64,000 bases of DNA from Corylus avellana (taxonomy: Eukaryota > Streptophyta > Magnoliopsida > Fagales > Betulaceae). The notes beneath the pieces are model-generated. The model was not told the origin of the DNA. It saw nothing but the letters and a program-made list of their open reading frames with translations, and did no database searches. Both the position numbers and the translations under genes were made by a program. Positions 1-11,351 of this stretch are shown here, in pieces. Every line of letters begins with the position of its first letter. The stretch's first letter is position 1. The stretch lies in assembly GCF_901000735.1 (NCBI RefSeq), contig NC_081550.1, positions 4,830,112 through 4,894,111 of the forward strand, in the 5' to 3' direction.

Positions 1-101
1 GAGATCCTCGTACAGATGGGAAAACATATTATCACATTATTACAACAGATTGAAAATTCCATACTCTGAAACCTGCCAGTTTTATTGTGAATATTCTAAT
101 T

Positions 102-1148
102 CTACCCTGTTTTCCTCAGCACAGGGCAGTTTGAAGCCGCCTCCTCGGCAGAGCCATCCAAGCTAGCACCTTTCAGAAGACCCCCGAGCAACTGACCAGG
201 GTCGAAGAAGAACTCCACCTTCACCACTCTCATCTCCTCGTCCACCTGTTTTGTTGTGCAAAAAAACCCAACAATTACAGTAAATAAGACAAATACAGAC
301 ACAGAAAAACACAGACATCTCAAAAATATATGGGGTATGGCCTTAGAAAGATATTGTTGAAGGGTAGGTAACCTCAAAAATGGCCATTCCATAGAGTTCA
401 ACCCTTTCTCCAGTAGGGGCATGGCCTTTGAAAGGGCCCTCCATGTAACCCCAATGCCTGAATTTGTACACAATCACCGGTGGCCCACTATAAACATGGA
501 GAATCTCCAAGGCAAACCCGCGTGGGAACGTTGTGGTGAAAGTCCGATGAGAAGATTCGGCGGTTTCCCCATCTGGATTGTAGCCCCTGAATTTCTCAGG
601 CAGAGAGGTCTGTAGCAGAGGGTTATAGCCTCCCCCAAGTTTGCCTATTTCTTCCAAATTTAGACCCTTCCTTCCTGCATGCATAATTACAGTAAATTAA
701 AACACGCGCGCTAAGAACAGAAGCATGGAAGCTACGAAATCTAGTTAATTAATTAAAGCACCATTTAAGACGAAAGTAAACTTCTTGGGATCAATGGTTT
801 TGAAGTCATCAAAGTTGGGCTTATGGAAAAATTCCATTTCCCATGTCTTTACGAGCCTCTGCACCTTATCTTCAAGCGACCCAGCAGGCCAAATCTTCAT
901 CGAAAAAGCATCAACAGTAGTTAGAGATCAAAAAACTGATATAGCTAGTGACACAAGTACAACACACACTGAGACAAAAGAAATTGAGGAGGAAATGTAA
1001 AGGGAGACACCTTAGTTCTGCCTTCATCAAAGAGCTTGTTGACAACACTATAGTCAGGGACACCAAACCTCCATTTGGTGTTCTTGACTTCTTCTTCGCT
1101 CAAGTAATGCCGATACTTGTCTTGCTCAGGAGCGCTTGAAGACGCCAT
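102..1148 (-). CDS. Pathogen-related protein (barley PRP-like), four exons, 230 aa
   Basis: Exons on the minus strand are 1011-1148, 782-894, 373-670 and 102-245. All introns are GT-AG and the phases close to 231 codons including the stop. The product begins MASSSAPEQDKYRHYL and contains the segments TFPRGFALE and FRHWGYMEGPFKGH; it ends in a Cys-containing tail (NCPVLRKTG). These match the plant 'pathogen-related protein' family first described in barley (about 235 aa), so the length is normal. The biochemical function of the family is not established; barley members are induced by pathogen attack. No signal peptide or membrane segment is visible, suggesting a cytosolic protein. The exon 3 acceptor was chosen after GCATGCAGGAAG because only that site keeps the frame. 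Family identity is from memory of its conserved motifs; the gene model is seen directly. Confidence 0.88.
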
Positions 1149-1217
1149 CTCCTCACTTATAACAACACTAATTATTAATTAGCTTCAATTTTCATGGCAT
1201 AGGATAGGAGAGTCTAG

Positions 1218-1225
1218 TATATATA
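1218..1225 (-). promoter_or_regulatory. TATA box of the pathogen-related gene
   Basis: TATATATA lies 70 bases upstream of the ATG at 1148, in the stretch just before the inferred short 5' leader. The position is right for a core promoter element; no transcript start is known. Confidence 0.5.
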
Positions 1226-1329
1226 GAGCCTCTCAATTATTTACCAATTACACCACGGCCAGTAACTAGACAAGATAACAATGAAGAAAAATCTTCTTCC
1301 ATGATTGCCAATTAAAACACGTGAATTTA

Positions 1330-1448
1330 TTGTTCAAGAGGTAGTTCGATCGGTTCGGACCACGCCTCATGAAGTGGAGGTCACTAATTCGAATCTCCCT
1401 CCCTCTCTTGTACGAATATGTCAAACAAAAAAAAAAACAAAAACAACA
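1330..1448 (+). mobile_element. tRNA-derived SINE
   Basis: The element has a pol III box A-like segment (TAGTTCGATCGG) and about 50 bases later a box B-like segment (AATTCGAATC). It ends in an A-rich tail at about 1428-1446. It is flanked by the 8-base direct repeat TGAATTTA at 1322-1329 and 1449-1456, as expected for target-primed insertion. It lies upstream of the pathogen-related gene, in the antisense direction. A more decayed relative lies at 63220-63310. Confidence 0.72.
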
Positions 1449-1859
1449 TGAATTTAAAATAAATGGTGCCATCTAATATTCGAGTTCGGGGGATCAATGA
1501 AAAAATTAAATAAAATAATTTTTTTTTTTCAATTTTAAAATATTAAATATTAAAAAATCATTTTTAAGTTTTTTGAGATGTAAAATTGCTAATCAAATTT
1601 AATTTCAAGTTTTGTTAATATAACATATTAATTGTGTGGGCCCTGCTGATTCCTTTCCTAGTGTGCTTCCGAGACTTTTCTCCAACTTTGAATTGGAAGA
1701 CCTTCGGCCTTTGTGAATTGCAGTGCAAGTAACAAAAGATTGATACTGTTTTCTTCTTGGTTTTGGACAAAATAAGTGCTACCGTAAAAAAGAGAAAAAT
1801 AGAGAGACCAATCGTCATCGTATCCCATCAAAAGGAAGAAGAATTTGTATTCTTGTCTT

Positions 1860-2085
1860 TTGTATTCTTTTTAGGAAATAATCTCTATTGTGTGATAGTG
1901 AGATTTGAGTGTATTAGAGTTTTGGGTCGGAGTGATTTTCTCTTTACTATATTTTGGTACTCCATCTTTCATAGTGAATTTCTTCATGATCGCCTCCGCC
2001 CGCGAACATATCTCACATTGAAGGAATCGCTTAAATTTTGGTATTATTTTGTGTGTGATTATTCTCGCTTTATTTAACCGTAATT
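1860..2085 (+). mobile_element. Possible 3' end of an LTR retrotransposon (remnant)
   Basis: The stretch reads like the 3' part of a plant Ty1/copia LTR: a T-rich leader, then a segment around CCGCCCGCGAAC, then a T/G-rich tail. An open frame at 1757-2077 runs through it but has no recognisable protein. No paired LTR, primer-binding site or internal domain was found nearby, so this is only a resemblance. Confidence 0.25.
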
Positions 2086-2235
2086 GTGATCGTGTTTTTG
2101 CACAACATAGATAATATGGCTAATTTATTATATTTTTCTTTTAAGATATGCGATTATATCAGCGATTTAATTAATCATGTACTAAAAGCAATAGCAAGAT
2201 AATGATAAGTGATCAAAATTGGTAACAACAAAATG

Positions 2236-2560
2236 TAGGGGTGAAAAGGCGATTGCGGTTAGTCATTATTAGCTAAAATTGCTAACTGCTTAGACAGTTA
2301 GTAAAATCCACTAACTGCCTATGCTGTTAACCGGCGGTTAGCAGTTAATAATCCTAATAATCGCTAAAAACAATGTCATTTTTATGGTAATATGAGAATA
2401 CCTTACTACATATAACATCATTTCTAGATTTTTATATATTTAAACACAAAAACGACGTCGTTTCATGTATATATATATAAAGGAGGTTAGTGGTTTTTTC
2501 AAAACCTAAAATCACTAACAGTAATCGCCTACGCGATTAGCAATTTTTTCTAATCGCCTT
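2236..2560. mobile_element. hAT-like non-autonomous element, degenerate right end
   Basis: The left end TAGGGGTGAAAAGGCG resembles the ends of the element at 61466-63022. It is followed by repeated GCGGTTAG/GCTAACTG motifs, the same subterminal repeats as in that element. The opposite end is blurred: AATCGCCTTC near 2550 is a partial inverted match and no clear target-site duplication was found. It lies about 160 bases upstream of the TNL pseudogene, roughly where the pseudogene's homology stops. Confidence 0.5.
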
Positions 2561-2721
2561 CAAAAGTCTCATTGACATGTTTCTATGTTTTTAGTAAAAA
2601 AGTAGAAACACAAGTTTTGGAAGAAGACAATTTCCATTCATCAAATTCCAAGTTTTTGGGAGTTGAAAATTTGACATGTAAAGTTCATCATTCCTAATGT
2701 ATTTCCTCTTTTTCTTGACAG

Positions 2722-4529
2722 AATTTCCAAAACATAACAATTATGAATTTCTCTCGTTGTGAATTCCTAAGAAAAATTCCTGATGTTTCAAGGATCCCAA
2801 ACTTAGAGAAATTGGCTCTAGATCGTTGCAAAAATTTAGTTGAGGTTCATCATTCTGTTGGATTTCTTGATAAGCTCATTAGTTTGAGTCTTTGCGAATG
2901 CTCTAATCTTATGAGTTTTCCGAAAAGTCTCAAGACGAGATCTCTTGAAAATCTTTGGCTTCCGGGTTGCTCAAGGCTTAAGAACTTTTCAGAAATTGAG
3001 TGTCAAATGGAATGTTTAAAGGAAATTGACTTTAGCGAAACTGGTATAGAGGAATTACCTTCGTCCATTGCGTACCTCGTTGGGGTTAAAACCTTAAATC
3101 TAAATGGTTGCACAAACCTTATGAATCTTCCGGATAGCGTTCGTAAGTTGCAACATTTAGAAAAACTAAGCATGCAGGACCTGAATAAGATTATATTACC
3201 ATGTTTAGGCGGTCAAACAAACTTTATGAATCTTCCACATAGCTGTTGTCTTTGTCTTGACGTCTGTTCAAAAGTTGTTGAGTTTCTAGAAACATTGGAG
3301 GATACGAGACAATCCATGCCCAATGTTCCATCTGTAGAGGAATCTGCAATTTCATCAATGGCGGAATTACTTCAATTGTCGCCTCCAATGAATACAAGCG
3401 ATTCTGCTGATGCTTGTTCCTCGATAGTATTTCCAAAACTTCAACAAGCATTCCTCTCAGAATCAATTTTATTTTGGACCTTTGGGTGTTACTCCACATT
3501 GACAGAATTAGATCTATCAAGGAGTTATATCGTTGCCCTTCCTCCATGCATAAGAGGATTTGTTAGATTGAAGTTCCTTTTTTTGATGGAATGCAAGCAA
3601 CTTCGAGAAATTCTAGGACTTCCACCAAACTTAATTTTTATGAGTGCTAATAGGTGTGTGTCATTGGCAATATTTTTAGAAGAAGGTAGAAGATTTCCAA
3701 ACTTAATTCTTGGAAACCATGTTCCATTAGAATCAGATTTATTGATTCAACATGATTGCCCTTCTAGATTTGAATTGCTAGATCTATCAGGTAGCGCTAT
3801 TGTTAGCCTTCCTGTGTGGCTCAACAAATTTGCTGGATTGAAGAGGCTAGTTGCAAGCAACTTAGAGAAATTCCAAAACTTCCACCAAGACTTGAATGGA
3901 TTGACTTCTCTGATTGCCCTGGATTGCAAGAAAATATGGGGGTCGATATGCAAATTTGTTTATTGATTGAGGTATCTCTCTTTCACGTATACTTGTTAAT
4001 GAGTGCATCGATTTGTTGGTCTTATCACTGAAAATTTGTCACATTCATGCAACATGGACATTCTAAGGACCACCAATTTGGCTGTCTATTTACAGGGAAT
4101 AAGACTCCAGATTACTTCAACCATTGTAAAGAGGTTTCAAATGCTAATTCGTGTGAAATATATATCAATGAGGCTGTACATTTGGATTCGGAGAATACAT
4201 GATTTGCTTTCTCTGCTGTTTTGGGAACAGAGGATGTACAAGTTAGGGTTACTTTGGGAATTCTAGTTGAAGTCATCAATAATGGTCAACACATCTATTC
4301 TCATACTTATTGTATACATAAATCACCCGGCTCAAATCATGTGTGGTTGAATTTCCCTGGTTCACATCAATCTCAGCTAAAGACGGATAATCTTCGAGTT
4401 AAATTTACGTGCAAGGATTCGTATGGCAGACCTTCAAAGTCAATGTTCTTTAAAAGTTGTGGATTCCATCTAGAACATAGATATGAAGAGAAAGAGATAG
4501 ATTTAATTGATGATATTCAACTTTCTTAG
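2722..4529 (+). pseudogene. TNL resistance gene fragment: LRR and C-JID exons only, with several lesions
   Basis: The LRR exon starts at 2722 after a TTCTTGACAG acceptor and aligns by eye along its length with the LRR exon of the intact TNL (21997-23010). Shared segments include NLEKLALDRCKNLVEVHHS and GIEELPSSIAYL. The frame breaks near 3850: the C-terminal LRR text (LREIPKLPPRLEWIDFS) continues in the next frame up to a donor at 3972, while the original frame stops at 3964-3966. The acceptor of the next exon has lost its AG (AACAT for AACAG near 4051). The C-terminal jelly-roll (C-JID) segment, 4095-4529, has an in-frame TGA at 4200-4202. The TIR and NBS exons, and the exon between NBS and LRR, are absent upstream. 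A residual open frame (4221-4529) still reads as C-JID. It is on the same strand as the intact gene about 16 kb away, so it is a relic of a former TNL cluster. It could be transcribed but cannot encode a normal receptor. Confidence 0.85.
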
Positions 4530-5161
4530 ATGTTGTGATGATGATGATGATGGCAACTCAAATTCAATTGCTCTCTGGATCTCTTCACCAGTCCCCATTA
4601 ACCCCCTGCACTTATGAATTCAGGTTGGCAGCCTCTATAGAATGTATTATGTTCATTCTTCTTTCTCTGCTTGTTACTTGTTGAATTGTTAGTGACCAAC
4701 CAAGCTTTTTATTTAGATAAGTTTAATTAGCGTCTCAAGACTAATCACCAACATTTTTCGCAAATTTGCTTTTTCTGTCTTTCTATTTTTGTATTTTTCT
4801 TTTAATTTAAGCAACAATTACAAATAGAAAATGAGTTGTTCTGATTATAGTGTCACTAGGAATAAATGGAGAAAGGATCATGTTATCTATCTTAATTAAC
4901 CAACGAATTCTATCACGTAGGAACTTTGAAGTAAATCTTTGAAAGAATAACATAAATTTTGCTACAAACTGTTGTATAGCAAATTCATACAAACACATCT
5001 AATAAAATGACATTTCTATGCTTTTTTTGGTTATTTGTCCAATTGTTACATAAAGTGATACTTAGTCTTTTTTTTTACTTGATCTCTGTGTCTCTCTCTG
5101 GGTAGTTTAGTTGTCCTACATTGAAGGTCTTTCAGATTCTTTTGGTTTGTTTTCATAATGT
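4530..5161. other. Intergenic spacer, nothing recognised
   Basis: AT-rich DNA downstream of the TNL relic. A short ATG/GAT microsatellite-like run lies at about 4534-4552. Open frames here are short and lack coding features. Confidence 0.6.
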
Positions 5162-5170
5162 AAATAAAAT

Positions 5171-5738
5171 GGGAAAAATGTAATTTAGCCTCTCAAACTA
5201 CCAGCAATTTCTATTTTAGCCCCCTAATGTTAAAAAAGTAATAAAGTAGCCCCCAAACTACCAAACAGTTGCAATTGGGCCACTCTATCAGTCATTACCG
5301 TCAAATAGGATGAAAAATTCAAAACTATGTCATTTTGGCAATGTTAAGTTACTAAAATACCCTTTGAAAAAAAATCAATTTAAAAAATGTTCCCCTAAAA
5401 CGACGTTGTTTTGAGGAGGAAAAAGAAAACAACAACGGTGGTTTAGGGGGCGGGCGAGCCACCCCTAAACCACCTTTTTTTTTTTTCTTTTCCTCAAAAC
5501 GACATTGTTTTGGAGGGCATTTTTAAAATTTTTTTTTTTTCAAAAAGGCATTTTAGTAACTTAACCTTGCCAAAACAACGTAGTATTTAATTTTTCATCC
5601 TATTTGACGGTAATTATTAACGGAGTGGCCAAATTGCAACTGTTTGATAGTTTGAGGGCTGCTTTATCACTTTTTTGAACATTAGGGAACTAAAATAACA
5701 ATGACTAATAGTTTGGGGGACTAAATTATATTTTTTCC
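5171..5738. mobile_element. Mutator-like foldback MITE with 9-bp target-site duplication
   Basis: The ends GGGAAAAATGTAATTTAG and GGAAAAAATATAATTTAG (right end read in reverse) pair as the start of inverted arms of about 200 bases. Motifs such as GGCCACTCTATCAGTCATTA and AATTATTAACGGAGTGGCC lie opposite each other. The perfect 9-base repeat AAATAAAAT flanks the element at 5162-5170 and 5739-5747, as Mutator superfamily insertions leave. There is no coding capacity. The centre holds ACGACGTTGTTTTGAGG and an inverted copy around a short GC-rich core near 5450. Confidence 0.8.
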
Positions 5739-5747
5739 AAATAAAAT

Positions 5748-6127
5748 TCATGAATCTTAAAAGTACAATTATAAATGAAGAAACAGCAAAAGCAAGAGCT
5801 TTTTTTTTTTTTTTTTTTTTTTTTAAAGTGGTTTGGTGCTAGACAATCACGTCTACTACTAGGAATTGCTCCTAAGGCTTATAGTTTGCTCTTATTTCTT
5901 AATAATCTCGTTACAATACAAATGACCCTTATTTATTGAAGAAAACTGGTAGATGAAAACAATACAAATAATGTATGATTTGATTACAATCACACATTTA
6001 TGAAAAATAATATAATATGAAAAATATAAACCCAATATAAAAAAATCTATATTTTAACACATATGGCATATGACTCAATTACAATCAAACATTAGATGAC
6101 TAATACATGAAATAGTGGGAATGTCTA
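5748..6127. other. Spacer with a long T tract
   Basis: A run of about 24 T bases lies at 5801-5824, followed by AT-rich spacer. No gene or intact element was recognised. Confidence 0.5.
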
Positions 6128-6200
6128 CTAGGGGATTTGCCCTCTAGACGCTCCGGGAGGTGGAGGCGGTGAACGTGGTATGTATTGCGGAGGCGGAGGC
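6128..6200 (-). pseudogene. Proline-rich C-terminal coding fragment cut by the assembly gap
   Basis: Read on the minus strand from the gap edge, the sequence encodes PPPPQYIPRSPPPPPGASRG, then QIP and a TAG stop at 6128-6130. The continuous proline-rich frame looks like the tail of an extensin- or formin-like protein. Only 23 codons are visible. No splice site or domain is available, so it may be a real last exon, a pseudogene or a GC-rich repeat. Confidence 0.3.
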
Positions 6201-6300
6201 NNNNNNNNNNNNNNNNNNNNNNNNNNNNNNNNNNNNNNNNNNNNNNNNNNNNNNNNNNNNNNNNNNNNNNNNNNNNNNNNNNNNNNNNNNNNNNNNNNNN
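6201..6300. other. Assembly gap of 100 N
   Basis: Exactly 100 undetermined bases, the usual placeholder for a gap of unknown size. It is bordered on the left by a GC-rich GGAGGC repeat. Confidence 0.99.
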
Positions 6301-6656
6301 TCTTATATTTATACTTTGACACGACTCAAACTTGACATGCAAACACAAATTACCACCCCAATTCCCTACACATAAACACAACAAATGCTGCCTATCATTA
6401 ATGAACAGGGTGCTAAAAATGATACTCAAACAATTGAGTATGATTTGTGGATATCAAATAATACAGGGCAATCTGACATGGTAATTGTACTACTAACAAC
6501 AGTCTTCAACATACCATATTTCATTTCAGGTTCAAATACAAGACAACCAAATTTTTTCACCAGCTTTCATTTCAGGTTCAAATACCTCACGGTACTGAAA
6601 GTTGTTAAAGAACTTTTATTAGTTACCTCAGCAACAAGGTAGTCATAAGATGATTA
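6301..6656. other. Spacer between the gap and the amidase gene; probable 3' UTR at its right end
   Basis: No coding region was recognised. The right part probably contains the amidase 3' UTR. A short internal repeat, CATTTCAGGTTCAAATAC, occurs at about 6521 and 6566. Confidence 0.5.
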
Positions 6657-9600
6657 TCAGAGTGTGGGATTGTTGCCATCTAATGTCAGAAGCACCTTGT
6701 ATAAGTCCGGACGCCGATCACGAAATATTCCCCAACTGTGTCTCTTGGACTTGATTTCATCCAGATCAAATTCTGCTACAAGAACAGCTTCCTCTTTGTC
6801 ATCAGCAGCTGCGAGAATTTCTCCAGTAGGCCCTGTGGTCAAATTTCAAAACAACATATATATATTGTATTAAATACACATCCATGCGCAAGGCGCAGTT
6901 ACTTAAGGTAGTCTCAATATTGCTAATGCCAGCAGATAAACAGAAGGAATACCTGCAATAAACGAGTTCCCATAGAATGTGATCTCACTTTCTCCATGTC
7001 GTGTCTCAATCAACTCTTTTCCTATGCGATTAGAAGCTACTAAAGGTACCTGAATTCATGCAAATAGATTAGTTCCCCTTGTATGGAAGTGTTTCGATAA
7101 CAAACACTATTTGTTGGAAAGTTTTATTTTAAATCACAGCAAGTCCTTGACAGAAACCATCAAAAGACAACAACTAATAGTGCCATTTGCTCTGGAATGC
7201 TTAAGTTGTCCAAATTTATCATAAATCACGCCAAGTTCTTGACAAGAATCATCAAAAGATAACAACAAAGATCCATTTGCTTTGATCGCATCAAGTGTCC
7301 AATTTATCATTTTGTGGTCATTTTTTTTGGATTATTATGGGGGCCCCAAAGAGGAAGTTACTGGAACACAGATTCGGCAAACAGGCCAAACCAGAACCAA
7401 CTATAGTAATTTTAAGTTGATAATCTACTAGTGTAGAGAAATTACCACATTTGCCCCAGCATGCCCTTGCATTACTCGCTTCCAGTGTTCACGGGAATCA
7501 AGTTCTGCATCTTGAGGTTCAGAACCAATAGCTGTAGGATAAAGCAATATTTCTGCACCTTGAAGAACCATAGCTCGGGCTGCCTCTGGAAACCACTGAT
7601 CCCAACAAATTGCTGACATGAAATATGCAGTAGTAGCCTTAGTTTTTTTCCAACCCTTACTTCTGTTGCAGATGAAATTACTAATAAAAAATAAAAAATG
7701 CTATGATGTTTGCCATTAACATGGTTATAATGCAAATCTACAGCGTAAGTGAAGATTACTGAAGGTACACCATCTCCACATTGCACAAAAGGTAGATAAA
7801 AATCTAATACAAGCCCAAAAATTAAAATCAGAACACAAAAAATTAGAGCATTTAAAAATTCTTACCAATTCCAATCTTTGCAAACTTAGTCTGGAATACC
7901 TGTTGATAAGAAGTATCAGGTTTGTTAAAGTTTCAACAGTTATTACAAATCACTACCAGGACTTACGTTACCAAAGCAGTATTAGATATCAAATGAGATT
8001 ATTGTAAGCACCCACCTTAAAGCCAGTGTCACCAGGATTAAAGTAGAATTTTTCTTGGTAGCCTGTCAGAGAAAACTATTATATGTCATCATAAAAAATA
8101 TATGATTCAAGGGAAGGAATAATCCTGCATCTTGCATACCTGGGCTATCTGGAATATGGGACTTTCTATAAAGTCCAAGATCTGTCCCATCAGCATCAAT
8201 TATGGCAACTGAATTGTAATGAGCATTGTTAGCCTCTTCAAAGAAGCTAACTGGTATCACTACCCCCAACTCTTTTGCAAGTTTTTGCATCCTACACAGC
8301 ATGAACATAAACATATAAAATAAGTTCAATTGCACAAAAGGTGCTTGAAAAGACAGGTAAAGTGATAGGGAAATATCACAGTGCCAACTGGATATGGCAT
8401 AAGAGCGGTCAGCCACCTAAGCAAATAGCATATGACATTATCTGATACTTTACCTCAGGATTGTTGGGTGGCCCTTATACGGCTTAGATCGTAGAAAGAA
8501 ATCCTCCCTTTCTGCCTGACAGAAGTAGTAACCCTCAAAAAGCTCCTGAAGAAACATCCATTAGAACAAAAGCTTATACACTACCATTAACAATAAAACT
8601 AATTCAGTTGAAGAATTTGTATCAAACACTGTCACTTACCCAGTTAATTTTTTATATGCCTGGCATGCATTAGTTACGAGCAATACTGACATCAACATCC
8701 ATAGTATCTTTGTTTACATTAAAAATCAAACATTTCCCTTTCATGGGGTCAGAGCAGTAAATGATAAAACAAGACTCTGTTTACCATAATTTCAAAGGGA
8801 GAAGAACCATTCAAAAACCTTGCCGTAGAACTTTATAAATCATTGTCATCACTGGCTGTGATAGATCTCAATATCCTATTACGCATCATATGCTGTATAC
8901 AACATGGTTTATGTTATACGTAAATCGAAAGGTGTCTCCAATATGCATTGTTTCCAAAAAAAAGTAATGAACAAAAGACCAATTAACTCTCCTTTGGAAA
9001 CATTACCAAAAGACCAGTTAAAACAGATACTCTTAACAAAGTTATTACATTATCTAAAAAGGTGCTTTAAACCTATAGAAAAATAATTAACTTCTTTTCT
9101 TTCTTTTTTTTTTTGCCTAGACTACCAAAAATAGTCATTTTCCCCAACTCAAAGGTTCTTTAATCTCATGAACCAAATACTATTCAGAGCATTTAAATAG
9201 TCAGTTACCCCAACTCTGAGGTTCTTTAATGTCATGAATTTTCACATTTTCGATTTTTTGTTACAAATTTTCAACAATTGCAAAAGGGAAAAAGCATTTT
9301 AGACATGAGCCAAAGAAACAGAAATAAGAACAAAGAAACAGAAATGATGGTGTAGCTCTGAAGATGTATTAAATAAATACTTTCTCAAGAGAAATGTTTC
9401 TAAAAGAGCCGTAAACTGCAAAGACATAGACTGGATATCACAAGTTCCTAGCGTGCATACCTGTATAAGAATGATGTTTGCACCCTTTCCATGAGCAGCT
9501 CTAACCAGCCTGCACAAAAGAAGTTTGCTTAAGAATACTAACAATTTTAATTTAAATGCCTTTCCATTTATGGCCTAAAAAGGTGAAGCATGAGCGAATT

Positions 9601-10681
9601 TCAAAAGTATTACTCACACACTTCAAAAAGATAAACTAAGACAGGGAGTGGGGAAACAAACAAACATGGAGGGGTTTATGACTTGCAGTCAACAACATGA
9701 AGGAAAAAGCTGATGGAAGTACGCTTTAGTATTTGAATGGCAAAAGAAGGAGAATTCCCATAAAATGCCATACAAAGTTTCTAAACACCAAGCACTCAAT
9801 TTGGTCCGACATGAAGACGGATGGCATAATATTGATCAAGTTACTTAGAACTATTGCAAACACAAATTGTTGATGCCACATAACAATCATTCAAGTTGGC
9901 GTCTGAATAACCAAATCATTCACTGATGCATAGATTTTTGGGTCAATGTTTTACATTGGAACATTTTGTCACCCCAAAATCACTTGGCGCAACCAAGAAG
10001 AACTTATCAAGATGTTAAGATGTTGGAAGTTCCAATCTCGTGATCAAGGGAAATTGGTGGTTCGAACCCTGCCCTTTTTCACGACGAAACTATAAAAGTG
10101 AGTACCCTTCATTTCGACAATAAGCAAGTACACTTTGGTTAAAACCTTCACAATAAGCTGGCAGAAACTAATGATAAAGAAAAGAAAAGAAAAACTAAAC
10201 CGAAGTCTTAACACTTTCAAAGAGAGTATAAGAATACTGGACAGAGATATCCCAATAACAAAGCAAAACAAACATTCCTTGTCGTCCAACATATGCAGGA
10301 AGAACAATCTTAAAGATCAAAGACCAATAATACTAAAATAAAAGGAACCCACAAGTTCTTCTGCTAAATAGACTACATCAAAATTCAGACCTACTTGTTA
10401 AACTCAGAAAGAACGCACAGATCAATTTCTAGACCTGGTCCTAAATTTGCAGCACCGTGCACATAGGAGGCAAATAGAATAAGAGAGACAACAGCAAGAT
10501 TAACAGGCACCATGTACTTGTAATTACCCTACTCACTTTGAACTGGATAATCAAGAAAAAATAAGAAGAAGAAGAAGAAGAAGAAGAAGAGAGACCTTTC
10601 GGCGGTGGTGACATTAGTGGCGACGTCATCGGTGCAAGCGAATTGCAGAGCCGATACCACCACTCTCCTTCCCTTTTCCAT
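6657..10681 (-). CDS. CPA: N-carbamoylputrescine amidase, nine exons, 299 aa
   Basis: The enzyme hydrolyses N-carbamoylputrescine to putrescine, CO2 and ammonia, the last step of the arginine decarboxylase route to polyamines. Exons (minus): 10596-10681, 9461-9509, 8454-8545, 8140-8291, 8016-8062, 7866-7899, 7446-7612, 6953-7049 and 6657-6832. All junctions are GT-AG and the total is exactly 300 codons. The nitrilase-superfamily catalytic triad is complete: Glu46 in IQELFEGYYF, Lys119 in LGLYRKSHIPD and Cys156 in IAICWDQWFPEAAR. The C-terminus RDRRPDLYKVLLTLDG is diagnostic for plant CPA (NLP1). The length matches the family. No transit peptide is seen, so it is probably cytosolic. The start at 10681 gives MEKGRRVVVSALQFA, placing the first beta strand directly at the N-terminus. 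The ortholog should be Arabidopsis At2g27450 (from memory). Confidence 0.96.
7128..7316. repeat. Tandem duplication of about 90 bp in an amidase intron
   Basis: Two diverged direct copies share ATCACRSCAAGTYCTTGACA, CATCAAAAGA and CATTTGCT in the same order with a period of about 91 bases. They lie in the intron between exons 7 and 8 (numbering from the start codon). Confidence 0.6.
9128..9243. repeat. Short direct duplication in the second amidase intron
   Basis: ATAGTCA, CCCCAACTC and GAGGTTCTTTAAT-like words occur in the same order twice, about 73 bases apart. The copies are diverged and their origin is unknown. Confidence 0.45.
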
Positions 10682-11351
10682 TCTTTCCTCTCACTTTCTC
10701 TCCGCCTCTCAGAGCGTGTAGTGGTTGTTGAGCGCACAAAATGACAGAGCCCCTGGCGCTCTGAAATGTACCTTTTTGCATAAAGTTCGTTTAAAAAATT
10801 GTTGGGCTAGTTTGTCAATTCACTCTCCCTTTTTTCCTTCAATTTTCCCAAAAAAGAAAATAATAATAATTTTTTTTCGCTTTTTTTCTTTTATAAAAAT
10901 AGCATCTTATTTCATCTTTATTTTTATATTACATTAATCATTTTTTATATTTTTATATTATATTAATCACTTTTTATTTCTCGTACAGTCCATTGAGGAT
11001 GGTTTGCGGCCTTTTGAAATATTTTTTTATAAAAGAATTTTTTGTAAAATAATTTTTAGAGTTGAGGGTGTTTTTAAAATTTTGATTTAATTTTAATGAG
11101 AAATTTTGATGATTTATATATCGTGATTAAATGAAAGAAAAACAAAATCGTCATTTCATTTTAACTTTTTTTCTTTGAAATACTCTTCCTCAGTGGCCGT
11201 GTACCAGTGACGTCAAATCTATAGATAAGATCACCCAAGATAGGCCTATGAGATTAGGAATCTTTCATTCAATTATACGTCTCAGTGCACCTCTAACTTC
11301 TTGCTGATCTTCTGGCAGCGCCCTCCCTCTTCCTGTTTTCAGATTTGATCA
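10682..11351. other. Amidase 5' flank and spacer
   Basis: The first bases hold the presumed 5' leader and promoter of the minus-strand amidase. T-rich DNA follows, with a short repeated ATTTTTATATTA motif at about 10918-10975. No gene was recognised. Confidence 0.5.

Noticed and set aside
1757..2077. 106-residue plus-strand open frame upstream of the TNL relic, considered as a lost N-terminal exon
   Set aside because: No TIR or NBS motif is present, and the sequence resembles the end of an LTR rather than coding DNA.
9974..10080. tRNA box B-like GGTTCGAACCC near 10060, considered as a tRNA or SINE
   Set aside because: No box A at the proper spacing, no cloverleaf, no flanking duplication.
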